DNA of 5,108 bases from Acidobacteriota bacterium (GTDB lineage Bacteria > Acidobacteriota > Terriglobia > Acidiferrales > UBA7541): NCBI GenBank assembly GCA_003224195.1, contig QHYP01000293.1, forward strand, positions 1 through 5,108, in the 5' to 3' direction. Below, in pieces: positions 1 through 5,108 of this stretch (the first letter of the stretch is position 1; every line of letters starts with the position of its first letter). The position numbers and the translations under genes were made by a program. The notes below the pieces were generated by a model that saw only the letters and a program-made list of their open reading frames with translations, was not told the origin of the DNA and did not search any database.

Positions 1-49
1 CCTACCATGCGGAGCATCCCACCCGCCCTCCGCTCGAAAACCTTCTTCT

Positions 50-55
50 GGAGGA
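50..55 (+). promoter_or_regulatory. Ribosome binding site pointing to ATG 63
   Basis: GGAGGA lies 7 nt before the ATG at 63, which is ideal spacing. The only other upstream start, ATG 7, has six bases before it in the window and no visible Shine-Dalgarno. It would also add an unnatural Cys-rich stretch before the hydrophobic signal core. The site therefore supports ATG 63 as the original start, even though that ATG is out of frame with most of the gene. Confidence 0.7.
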
Positions 56-62
56 CTGTCTC

Positions 63-1468
63 ATGCATAAATTGTTCCTGCGGTTGCGTGCTTGCGTTCC
101 GCGCGCTGCTCGCCTCCCTCGTCATCCTCGTCGTCCCGCTCGTCCTCGCCGCGCAGACAGCGAATGCCCCATCGGATGCAGGCAAGTCCGCCGGAGCGCC
201 CGCCACGGCCTCTTCTCCACAACAGCCTTACCCGGAAGAAAAAGCCAAGGGCAAGCTGGAAACCGCCGTTGGCGCCATCAAGCTCCGGTTTTATGGCACC
301 GTCCTGATGAACATTTCCGTGTCCGATTCCGCGGAAATCGGCCAGGAAGTGCCTCTCTGGCCCATCCCGGGCTCCGTCCCCATCCCATTTCCCGATGGCA
401 GCACCGTTCCCGCCGGCCACGTTCACGACACGATCTTCACCGCCCGCCAGACCATCTTCGGGTTCAACTTCGGCCCGGTCAAAACGCCGGATAACGGGTG
501 GAATCCTTCCGCCGTCATTGAGATGGATTTCTTCGGTTCGCGCCCGTCCGACCTTTTCCAGCCCCAAGGCCGCGTCTTCAATCAGCCGCGCCTCCGTAAA
601 GGTTATTTTCAGCTCGAGAAGGGAAACTACAAGATCGTTGCCGGCCAGGATGACATGATCATTTCGCCGCTCGATCCCATTTCTCTCTCTCACGTCGGCG
701 TCCCGCTCGGCGCCACCGCCGGGGACCTTTGGGCGCGCTTGCCGCAGGTTCGCTTGGACGTGACCCACAGTTTCGGCGATACTTCCGCCCTTTTTCAGAT
801 CGGCGTCTTGCGCCCGCTGTTCGGCGACCCTCGGCTATCCGGACTTGCATTTCCGGAAGTTCCGCCTGCTGGCTCCGCAATTGACCAGGCCTTTTCCGGC
901 CTCGGTGAGCGCGCCTCGCAGCCCTTCTATCAGGCGCGCTTGGCTGTGTCGCACCCGTTCCGCGGCTCGACGGCCACCATCGGCCTCGGCGGCCATTTCG
1001 GCCAGGAAGCCGTCGGCGCCACGCGCAACATCGCAATCGCGTGTCACCTTGCGCGGAGAAGGTTTCGTCGGCAGCAATCTCGTGCCCTTCCAGGGCGGCA
1101 TCCTTCAGGGCGTCGCCGCCCTTCCGGCTCCTCCGGCGCCTCCTCCATTCACTACGATTCATCCCATTGGCGCCGGCGGCGGCTGGGGCGAGCTCACATT
1201 CCGTGCCACCGAGGATAACAAAAACATTTTCTATCTCGGCGGCGGCACGGACGACCCGCGCAACAGCCAGCTCTTGCCGGGCACCACGCGCGCCAAGAAC
1301 AGCTTTTATTGGTTCAGCTATTTTCGCAAGCTGACCAACGACATCACCCTCGCCACGGAATGGAGCAATTGGCAATTTCGCACCGTGGCCATCGCTGGCG
1401 GCGCGCAATCAAAAGGGCCGTCCGGCCGCGGCAATGTCGTCAACATCGCCCTCGCCTATCAGTTTTGA
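63..1468 (+). pseudogene. DcaP-like outer-membrane porin gene, apparently frameshifted twice
   Basis: Probable beta-barrel porin that would let small solutes cross the outer membrane. From ATG 63 the protein begins MHKLFLRLRA in frame 3, but the hydrophobic signal core (FRALLASLVILVVPLVLAAQ) continues in frame 1 from about position 97. Frame 1 then runs through a Pro/Ala linker, a charged segment KAKGKLETAVGA, and alternating strands such as KLRFYGTVLMNISV, RQTIFGFNF and RLRKGYFQLEKGNYKIVAGQ. Near 1035 frame 1 turns into an Arg-rich nonsense tail ending at 1218. Frame 2 takes over with RVTLRGEGFVGSNLVPFQGG and continues to the stop at 1466-1468. The C-terminus is NIALAYQF; a terminal Phe is typical of BAM-inserted barrels. 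Each break is repaired by removing one base (for example in 95-97 and in the AA at 1035-1036), giving about 467 residues, normal for the family. It may be a real pseudogene or may carry sequencing errors. The porin class is inferred from pattern resemblance; barrel nature is surer than the DcaP label. Confidence 0.65.
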
Positions 1469-1690
1469 CGATTCTGAGTTGATCCCGCCTCGCGGGGGCA
1501 CACGCCGGTGGCCCATGCTTGCGCGTTTTGCGCGTATGGAGTTTACCCCGATGATCTTGGTCGGGGCGTCCCGGATGGTTCTGCGTGACGAGGCGAAGGA
1601 CCTCTGCAGTTTCCACGGGCTTGCCCCGGTCGAGCCCACGGTCCGCCCGCAAGACTCCCCCACATCTTGACTGCGCGCCGAGCACGGGAT
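1469..1690. other. Non-coding stretch after the porin gene, with small hairpins
   Basis: No convincing gene is seen. A hairpin begins 16 nt after the porin stop: CCCGC 1484-1488, loop CTC, GCGGG 1492-1496. It lacks a T-run, so it is not a canonical terminator. A second short stem is CCCCGA 1546-1551 with TCGGGG 1561-1566. An open frame of about 50 codons (ATG 1515 to TGA 1670) looks faintly protein-like, but it has no ribosome binding site and overlaps open frames on the other strand. It could be a remnant or part of a dispersed repeat. Confidence 0.4.
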
Positions 1691-1794
1691 TAGTGCCGTT
1701 CCAACTTGTTGAGGCAAAGTCCCGCATGGAAACCGCCGGGAATGGGGCTGTTTTCCGCGTGCGACTCTATTGCAAAATAGTTGGAACGGTACTA
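1691..1794. repeat. 104-bp element bounded by a 16-bp inverted repeat
   Basis: TAGTGCCGTTCCAACT (1691-1706) is the reverse complement of AGTTGGAACGGTACTA (1779-1794), with one mismatch. The 72 bp between the arms contains no gene. The match stops at the arm ends, and I see no target-site duplication beside them. Options are a MITE-like or REP-like element, or an operator or leader structure for the gene at 1882. The arms are too long and too well matched to be chance in 100 bp, but the class is unknown. Confidence 0.6.
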
Positions 1795-1798
1795 GGCT

Positions 1799-1832
1799 GC
1801 CTCCGTTCTCCTCGCACGACACGCTCGGAGGC
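1799..1832 (+). promoter_or_regulatory. Possible leader hairpin upstream of the secreted-protein gene
   Basis: GCCTCCG (1799-1805) and CGGAGGC (1826-1832) form a perfect 7-bp stem with a 20-nt loop. The stem ends 49 nt before ATG 1882 and lies immediately after the 16-bp inverted repeat. It does not overlap the ribosome binding site at 1867-1873. It could stabilise a 5' leader or bind a regulator; there is no direct evidence for either. Confidence 0.3.
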
Positions 1833-1881
1833 GAAGTAGTTCTCGAAAGGCCCACAACAATTTCGCAGGAGGTGGACTTGT

Positions 1882-2370
1882 ATGCGTCGAATGTTTATTG
1901 CAAGCACGCTCGTGTGCTTCGCTGCGGCCGCAGCAGGCGCGCAAACCAAAGTTACGGGAACCGCTCAGTGCGGCAAACCCGATCCTCAGCACGCGATTCC
2001 CGTCGGCGATCGCCCCGATCACAGCTTGGGTGTGGAGCAACTCAAGTGCACTTGGACCAAGCCCATGGAAATCGGAGGGGATAAGTCCAAGGATGGCGTG
2101 AGTACGGCGACGAACGAAGTCAGCGGCAATTCGTTCCGCGCGCACGGTTTTCACGTGGCGACGATGGAAAGCGGCGACAAATACTTCGTGTGGTATCAAG
2201 GGACGGGGGAATTGAAAGAAGGCGCCCTGCAAAGCCAAAAGGGCAACTGGGGCTTTACCGGCGGCAGCGGGAAATTGAAGGGCATCAAGGGAAAAGGCAC
2301 GTACACGTGCGTGCCATCGGGTGACACCGTGACGTGTGAGATTGAAGGGGAATACCAACTCGCGAAGTAG
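1882..2370 (+). CDS. Secreted small protein of unknown function, probably beta-rich
   Basis: The gene encodes 162 residues. AGGAGGT at 1867-1873 sits 8 nt before ATG 1882, so the start is firm. Residues 1-20 are a Sec signal peptide: MRRM, then a hydrophobic stretch, with probable cleavage at AGA/QT after residue 20. The mature chain of about 142 residues has four cysteines (C30, C56, C143, C152), an even number that could form two disulfides in the periplasm or outside the cell. The C-terminal half has many Gly, Lys and aromatic residues in an alternating pattern: YFVWYQGTGE, GNWGFTGGSGKLKGIKGKGTYTC. That pattern vaguely resembles the Gly-rich strand and turn of allene-oxide-cyclase/dirigent-like barrels, but I do not recognise the family and assign no function. 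The gene is probably transcribed alone: the porin gene upstream is broken and more than 400 bp away, and the downstream gene is convergent. Coding confidence is high. Confidence 0.85.
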   Translation: MRRMFIASTLVCFAAAAAGAQTKVTGTAQCGKPDPQHAIPVGDRPDHSLGVEQLKCTWTKPMEIGGDKSKDGVSTATNEVSGNSFRAHGFHVATMESGDKYFVWYQGTGELKEGALQSQKGNWGFTGGSGKLKGIKGKGTYTCVPSGDTVTCEIEGEYQLAK

Positions 2371-2747
2371 AGACCGCAAGCGCTTCCATTTCCTGGCGAG
2401 CTAAGGGCCTAAGAAAAGCGTGGGGATTCGCTGACTTCTTGAGCCGCCCACATCTCACACCGGGCACCTCCAGGCGTACTGGTATTTATTCTTCCGCCGC
2501 TTTTCCACATCCCCGCCGCCCATTTCACCTTCGGTTTTTATTTCCCACGTGGTAATATACCTCATGCTTTACACCCAAGCCCCGCGCTTCAGCGCCCCTC
2601 TCGCATTTAAGTCGTTTAGACCTCGCGCGTTACGGACTTGCCCTTGCAACTTCTTTGTTTTCTGCCAGTTCCGCACTCTTCCATTTTCCGTACACTTCTT
2701 TTTTCACCGCAACCTCATTCTCTCCAATAGCTTGCGCACTCTTTTGC

Positions 2748-2767
2748 AAAAATGGGGGGTGGGTACC
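2748..2767 (+). repeat. G-rich direct repeat, copy 1
   Basis: Five A, then T, six G, TGGG and TACC. Its partner begins 101 bp downstream at 2849 and has the same order: five A, a G-run, TGGG, TAC. The A-run of this copy is also the right half of the TTTTGCAAAA palindrome. Confidence 0.5.
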
Positions 2768-2848
2768 AACTCTTCCCAAAATGGAACTCTGGCTATCCCT
2801 TCCTTGAATCACGAATCACGCCTAACTCCTTTACAATGCGCAGTTCCG

Positions 2849-2870
2849 AAAAACAGGGGGTGGTGGGTAC
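2849..2870 (+). repeat. G-rich direct repeat, copy 2
   Basis: Five A, CA, five G, TGG, TGGG, TAC. It matches copy 1 (2748-2767) after small indels. It lies 5 bp before a 9-bp-stem hairpin (2876-2899). It may be part of a dispersed intergenic repeat family. Confidence 0.5.
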
Positions 2871-2875
2871 TTTTC

Positions 2876-2899
2876 TCCGCATCCGGAGGGGGATGCGGA
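2876..2899. repeat. Perfect 9-bp hairpin downstream of the ABC ATPase gene
   Basis: TCCGCATCC (2876-2884) pairs with GGATGCGGA (2891-2899) around a 6-nt loop. It begins about 60 nt after the stop of the minus-strand ABC gene. Read on the minus strand it is followed by GAAAAG, not a U-run, so it is not a typical intrinsic terminator. It could protect the 3' end of the mRNA or be part of the adjacent repeat. Confidence 0.45.
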
Positions 2900-2960
2900 C
2901 CCCGAGAAGTGCAGCGCCGAGGGGCCTCTCAAATTTTGCTTCTGAGATTTCCTGTGCCCT

Positions 2961-3761
2961 TCACCACGAATGAAAATACCCATCCTGTCTTGCGATCCTC
3001 ACCGGCACACCAAACAGCCTCTCCAGTTGTTTTTCTGTCAGCAAGCGTTCCTTCGGCCCATCGGCCAGAATTTCCCCCTCGCGCATCAGCACCACCCGCT
3101 CGATCTCCGGAATGATGTCCGAAATATGGTGCGTCACGAGCAATATCGCCAAGCCCTCCCGCGCCAGTTCCCGCAGCGTCTCGCGAAGCTGCTGCTGCGC
3201 CTGGATGTCCAGCGCGTTGCTCGGCTCATCGAACAGCAGCGCCTTCGGATCGTGCGCCAGCGCCCGGGCGATCAGCGTGCGCTTGGCCTCGCCCGAGGAC
3301 ATCTGCGCCACGGGCCTCTCGGCGAGATGCGCTACGCCCAGCCGCTCGAGCGCCGCTTGCGCGCGCTTCACGAATTTCGTCTCGGCCTTGTGGTGCGGAT
3401 AAATCCGCGTGCTGCTGAAGAATCCCGAAAGCACCACGTCCCGCCCAGTCACATCGGTCGAGCACGCCGCCAGCAGGTCCGGCGTAACAATCCCCAGCCG
3501 TGTCCGCAGTTCAAAAACATTCCACCGCTCCTGGCCGAATATCATCATCGACGAATTTTCATGCGTCAGCGGATAACATTCGCGGGTGATGGTCTTGATC
3601 AACGTGGATTTGCCGCAGCCGTTCGGCCCCAGGATGCAGACGTGCTCGCCCGCCTCGATTTGCAGGGTCACGTTGCGCAGCGCCGCGCGCTCGCCGCGCA
3701 TCACGGTTACGTTTCTCAGCGCCAGCAGCGCTGGAGGCTCTGCCTTCCCGTGTTCCGTCAC
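2961..3761 (-). CDS. ABC transporter ATP-binding protein, ModF/YlmA (COG1119) type
   Basis: The gene encodes a 266-residue ATPase with one complete nucleotide-binding domain. Walker A is GPNGCGKST (45-53). The signature is SSGEAKRTLIARAL (155-168), Walker B is ALLFDEP (174-180) with catalytic Glu179, the D-loop is SNALD (181-185), and the switch His is H211. The usual Q-loop glutamine is absent: the segment reads LGIVTPDLL (89-97). A similar change is seen in the ModF/YlmA group, as I recall it, and the KRTLIARAL context also fits that group. Family members are annotated as molybdenum-transport ATPases or PhrA-like proteins, but the substrate here is unknown. No permease or binding protein is adjacent, so it may act with a distant partner or as a soluble ATPase. 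The start is GTG 3761. AGGAG lies only 1 nt before it, closer than usual, but no ATG is available in frame upstream, and the next in-frame start (residue 20-21) would cut into the first strand. Transcription may come from the RNA promoter at 4002-4030 by read-through of the terminator. Confidence 0.9.
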   Translation of the reverse strand: MTEHGKAEPPALLALRNVTVMRGERAALRNVTLQIEAGEHVCILGPNGCGKSTLIKTITRECYPLTHENSSMMIFGQERWNVFELRTRLGIVTPDLLAACSTDVTGRDVVLSGFFSSTRIYPHHKAETKFVKRAQAALERLGVAHLAERPVAQMSSGEAKRTLIARALAHDPKALLFDEPSNALDIQAQQQLRETLRELAREGLAILLVTHHISDIIPEIERVVLMREGEILADGPKERLLTEKQLERLFGVPVRIARQDGYFHSW

Positions 3762-3828
3762 GCTCCTAGCGTACTCATTTCGCTCGCCGGCGGGAATCCG
3801 CGAATCAGCACAAAAGTGAGAATCACCG

Positions 3829-3868
3829 AAAACAAAAAGGAGGTGAAAACCGTGCGGCTCTCACCTCC
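3829..3868 (-). terminator. Strong intrinsic terminator ending the minus-strand RNA
   Basis: On the minus strand GGAGGTGA (3868-3861) pairs with TCACCTCC (3846-3839). The stem continues inward with GAGCC/GGTTT to give 13 consecutive pairs, two of them G-U, closed by a 4-nt GCAC loop. It is followed directly by TTTTTGTTTT (3838-3829). It lies 67 bp before the ABC ATPase start, so it separates the RNA from that gene or gates its expression. Confidence 0.9.
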
Positions 3869-3995
3869 CGGGGTGGGGTGTTGCTGAACAATCCCTTGGG
3901 GCCAAGCGGCCTGCCCTGCCGGGCAAGCTCGCGTCTCACTAGCGCTGCGCTCGCCGCAACCGGAAGCTGAGACTTACCACCAGAGGGCTTGTCTT
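3829..3995 (-). ncRNA. Structured RNA of about 165 nt, class unknown: small RNA or attenuator leader
   Basis: The transcript is bounded by a near-consensus promoter (4002-4030) and an intrinsic terminator (3829-3868), and it has no reading frame of note. By hand it folds as a three-way junction. P1 pairs 3993-3980 with 3887-3899 (GACAA/UUGUU, CCCU/AGGG, UGG/CCA, with one mismatch and one bulge). P2 pairs GUCUCA 3973-3968 with UGAGAC 3938-3933. P3 is CUUGCCC 3927-3921, loop GGCA, GGGCAGG 3916-3910. A C-rich linker follows, then the terminator. The linker can form a competing hairpin: CACC 3880-3877 with GGUG 3865-3862, plus CC/GG across a bulged A. That would break the terminator, as in riboswitches and attenuators. 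I find no hallmark of the TPP, SAM, cobalamin, glycine, FMN, SRP or RNase P families. 6S RNA is not excluded, but the structured part is short for it. RNA existence is well supported; class is open. Confidence 0.7.
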
Positions 3996-4001
3996 ATGCG
4001 C

Positions 4002-4030
4002 CGTATAGCACCAGCGTCAGTGCCTGTCAA
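4002..4030 (-). promoter_or_regulatory. Near-consensus sigma-70 promoter of the structured RNA
   Basis: A perfect -35 box TTGACA (4030-4025), exactly 17 bp of spacer, and -10 box TATACG (4007-4002) are read on the minus strand. Expected transcription start is near A3995, just before the 5' strand of the RNA's basal stem (3993). This is by far the best promoter in the window and predicts strong basal transcription. Confidence 0.8.
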
Positions 4031-4034
4031 CGGC

Positions 4035-4072
4035 AAAAATCAAGCGTAAGCCCACCGCCCGAGCGGGGTTAC
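4035..4072 (-). terminator. Weak terminator-like hairpin after the flippase-like gene
   Basis: On the minus strand GTAA (4072-4069) pairs with TTAC (4049-4046), CC with GG, and CCGC (4066-4063) with GCGG (4058-4055). The loop is TCGG, with a bulged T and an unpaired GC. A T5 run (4039-4035) follows after 6 nt, further than in a canonical terminator. It ends just before the -35 box at 4030, so it may insulate the RNA promoter from upstream transcription. Confidence 0.4.
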
Positions 4073-4221
4073 CTCTTAGGCGCGCTCCAGCCGCACCCAG
4101 GCGTTCTAGCCCGACTCGTGGCGCGCAGGGCCGAGCCGGCCGCGGCCCAGCAGGGGGTTACGGCAGCCGAAGCAATTTGGGAAGAGTCAAGGGGGACCGA
4201 CATGCAAGTGGAGTGCTTCGG
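4073..4221. other. GC-rich gap, no gene seen
   Basis: This stretch follows the flippase-like stop and is very GC-rich, with overlapping palindromes including GGCCGCGGCC (4138-4147). A GTAACCCC motif occurs here (minus strand, about 4161-4154) and again in the hairpin at 4072-4046, each followed by GCT and GGGC. I see no coding frame or T-run in it. Confidence 0.35.
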
Positions 4222-5108
4222 CTATGCCTGGTCTTCTGGGCGATTTGAGCGCCGCACCAGAAAGACCAGCAATCCCGCGCAAAGGCCCCCAGCGATGATC
4301 ACCCCTTCCCAGGCGAGCCCGGCGGCGAAGACGAGCGGACTTGCGGCTCCAAAGGGAACGAGGAGCGCGACCAAAGCCGCTTCGCGAACGCCCACGCCTC
4401 CCTGGGTGACGGGAAGGAGTGCCGCCAGCTTTGCGAGCGGCCAGGCAAACAGCCACGCCCGCAACGGCAGGAGCAACCCGCAAGCATGGGCGAGTAGCGC
4501 GGTCAGCAGGACGAAGACCGCTTGCGTGGACAGGCCAAGGAGCAGCGCAAAGACGAGCACTTGCGGCTGCCGGGAAACCGCGCGGAGGGAATGCCTGACG
4601 CGCGCGAGGCGCCGGCGAAATCGGATGGAACGCCCGCCGAGAAGCGCGCGCCGCAGCAAGAGAAACAGGGCCAACAAAACCAGCAGCAGAAGCGCCAATC
4701 CTTCGAGCACGCGCCAGGCGTAAGTCTGCAACGTGAGAGGCAGTGAAGTCGGGAATAAAGCCACACCAAGGAGAGTGAGCCCGGCGAGAGCGGCGACATC
4801 CACGACGCGGTCGGCGACGTTACCGGCAACGACGGCGGCCGGCCGCGGGCTTTTGCGAAGGGCGACGGCAACCCGAATCACGTCACCACCGAGAATGGAC
4901 GGCAGAAAGAGAGTGCCGAAAAGTCCGCCGAAGTAACATTGCACGGCCGTGGAATAGTTCAGACCGGCGCCGGCAGCGTTCACAACCATGCGCCATTTTG
5001 CAGCTCCTGCAGCGTGGGCGAGGAGGTAGCCGACCAAAACGAGAACGAAGAGCACGGGCGGGATCTGAGCGAGCGCCACACGGAGGGGCGCGATAGGAAG
5101 GAAATAAG
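4222..5108 (-). CDS. Flippase-like integral membrane protein (LPG_synthase_TM family), N-terminus beyond the window
   Basis: The protein is a polytopic inner-membrane protein of the lysylphosphatidylglycerol synthase TM-region family (PF03706, formerly UPF0104). Members are thought to move or transfer lipid-linked groups in the membrane; without the catalytic LPG synthase domain the substrate cannot be assigned. The frame stays open to the window edge. GTG 5079 is the first start in the window but has no ribosome binding site, and coding-like sequence (FLPIAPLRVALAQIPP) continues upstream, so the true start lies outside. Numbering from GTG 5079, hallmarks are ILGGDVIRV (62-70), ADRVVDVAAL (89-98) and QGGVGVREAAL (226-236). 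About seven or eight hydrophobic segments are visible, with an Arg-rich cytoplasmic loop RRRLARVRHSLRAVSR (155-170). Visible length is 294 residues against about 310-340 for the family, so only the first membrane segment or so is missing. The stop is TAG (4224-4222). Its operon partners, if any, lie to the right of the window. Confidence 0.85.
   Translation of the reverse strand, partial: YFLPIAPLRVALAQIPPVLFVLVLVGYLLAHAAGAAKWRMVVNAAGAGLNYSTAVQCYFGGLFGTLFLPSILGGDVIRVAVALRKSPRPAAVVAGNVADRVVDVAALAGLTLLGVALFPTSLPLTLQTYAWRVLEGLALLLLVLLALFLLLRRALLGGRSIRFRRRLARVRHSLRAVSRQPQVLVFALLLGLSTQAVFVLLTALLAHACGLLLPLRAWLFAWPLAKLAALLPVTQGGVGVREAALVALLVPFGAASPLVFAAGLAWEGVIIAGGLCAGLLVFLVRRSNRPEDQA

Larger units (their letters stand above)
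2371..2960. other. 590-bp gene-free gap between convergent genes
   Basis: The stretch separates the 3' ends of two converging genes. The middle part (about 2470-2870) is more AT- and pyrimidine-rich on the plus strand than the flanking genes. It contains short palindromes (AAGCGCTT 2379-2386, CCACGTGG 2545-2552, TTTTGCAAAA 2742-2751) and a 7-bp tandem repeat GAATCAC (2806-2819). It also holds two G-rich repeat copies and a 9-bp hairpin, listed separately. An open frame at 2549-3115 has no ribosome binding site, low-complexity Ser/Pro/Phe composition, and runs into the opposite gene, so I do not call it. No clear terminator with a T-run was found for either gene. Confidence 0.55.

Noticed and set aside
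61..768. Minus-strand open frame of 235 codons opposite the porin
   Set aside because: Its Arg/Gly/Asp-rich composition is typical of an antisense shadow; the plus strand shows a signal peptide and barrel strands.
659..1408. Minus-strand open frame of 249 codons opposite the porin 3' half
   Set aside because: It is a low-complexity Arg/Ala/Gly product, antisense to barrel sequence that ends in YQF.
1770..1798. Candidate promoter TTGCAA, 17 bp, TAGGCT for the 1882 gene
   Set aside because: The -10 box matches consensus at only three positions and overlaps the inverted repeat; too weak to call.
2876..2899. Hairpin as intrinsic terminator of the ABC ATPase gene
   Set aside because: On the minus strand it is followed by A-rich sequence, not a U-run.
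2549..3115. Plus-strand open frame of 188 codons
   Set aside because: It has no ribosome binding site and low-complexity Ser/Pro/Phe content, and its 3' part is antisense to the well-supported ABC ATPase gene.
4032..4080. Plus-strand resemblance to a c-di-GMP-I (GEMM) riboswitch (GGCAAA, AAGCGTAAGCC, GAGCGGGGTTACC)
   Set aside because: The two hairpins that must sit between these boxes are missing, and no plus-strand gene follows. The similarity is probably chance.
4135..4190. Possible SRP RNA or tRNA in the GC-rich gap
   Set aside because: A short AGCCGAAGC match recalls SRP RNA, but the GGAAGGxAGCAGCC core is absent and no cloverleaf could be folded.
3989..4723. Plus-strand open frame of 244 codons
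   Set aside because: It is antisense to the flippase-like gene and the RNA promoter region, with Ser/Arg/Pro-rich shadow composition and no ribosome binding site.

Overview
The window is GC-rich bacterial DNA. It holds one broken gene, three intact or edge-truncated genes, and one clearly delimited non-coding transcript. The gene style fits a Gram-negative soil bacterium, with Acidobacteriota my best guess: an outer-membrane barrel protein ending in an aromatic residue, a secreted small protein with a Sec signal, and GTG starts. This assignment is inference from style only, because no marker gene is present.

Layout. Positions 1-1468 (+) carry a DcaP-like outer-membrane porin gene that needs two frame corrections to be read through, one in the signal peptide and one near 1035. 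Positions 1469-1881 are non-coding and contain a 16-bp inverted repeat (1691-1706/1779-1794) and a 7-bp stem in the probable leader of the next gene. Positions 1882-2370 (+) encode a 162-residue secreted protein of unknown function with four cysteines in the mature chain. Positions 2371-2960 are a long gene-free gap between convergent genes. It is relatively AT- and pyrimidine-rich and holds two copies of a G-rich repeat and a strong hairpin.

Everything after that is on the minus strand. A partial flippase-like (LPG_synthase_TM) membrane protein enters from the right edge and ends at 4222. Next come a weak terminator-like hairpin and a near-consensus sigma-70 promoter (TTGACA, 17 bp, TATACG). 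The promoter drives a roughly 165-nt RNA that folds into a three-way junction and stops at a textbook intrinsic terminator (3829-3868). About 67 bp further on, a stand-alone ABC ATPase of the ModF/YlmA type starts at GTG 3761 and ends at 2961.

The most interesting item is the minus-strand RNA. It could be an independent small RNA. It could also be a leader that attenuates the ABC ATPase gene, since a competing hairpin can sequester the 5' half of the terminator stem. I could not match it to a known riboswitch or housekeeping RNA. The genes do not form an obvious common pathway.
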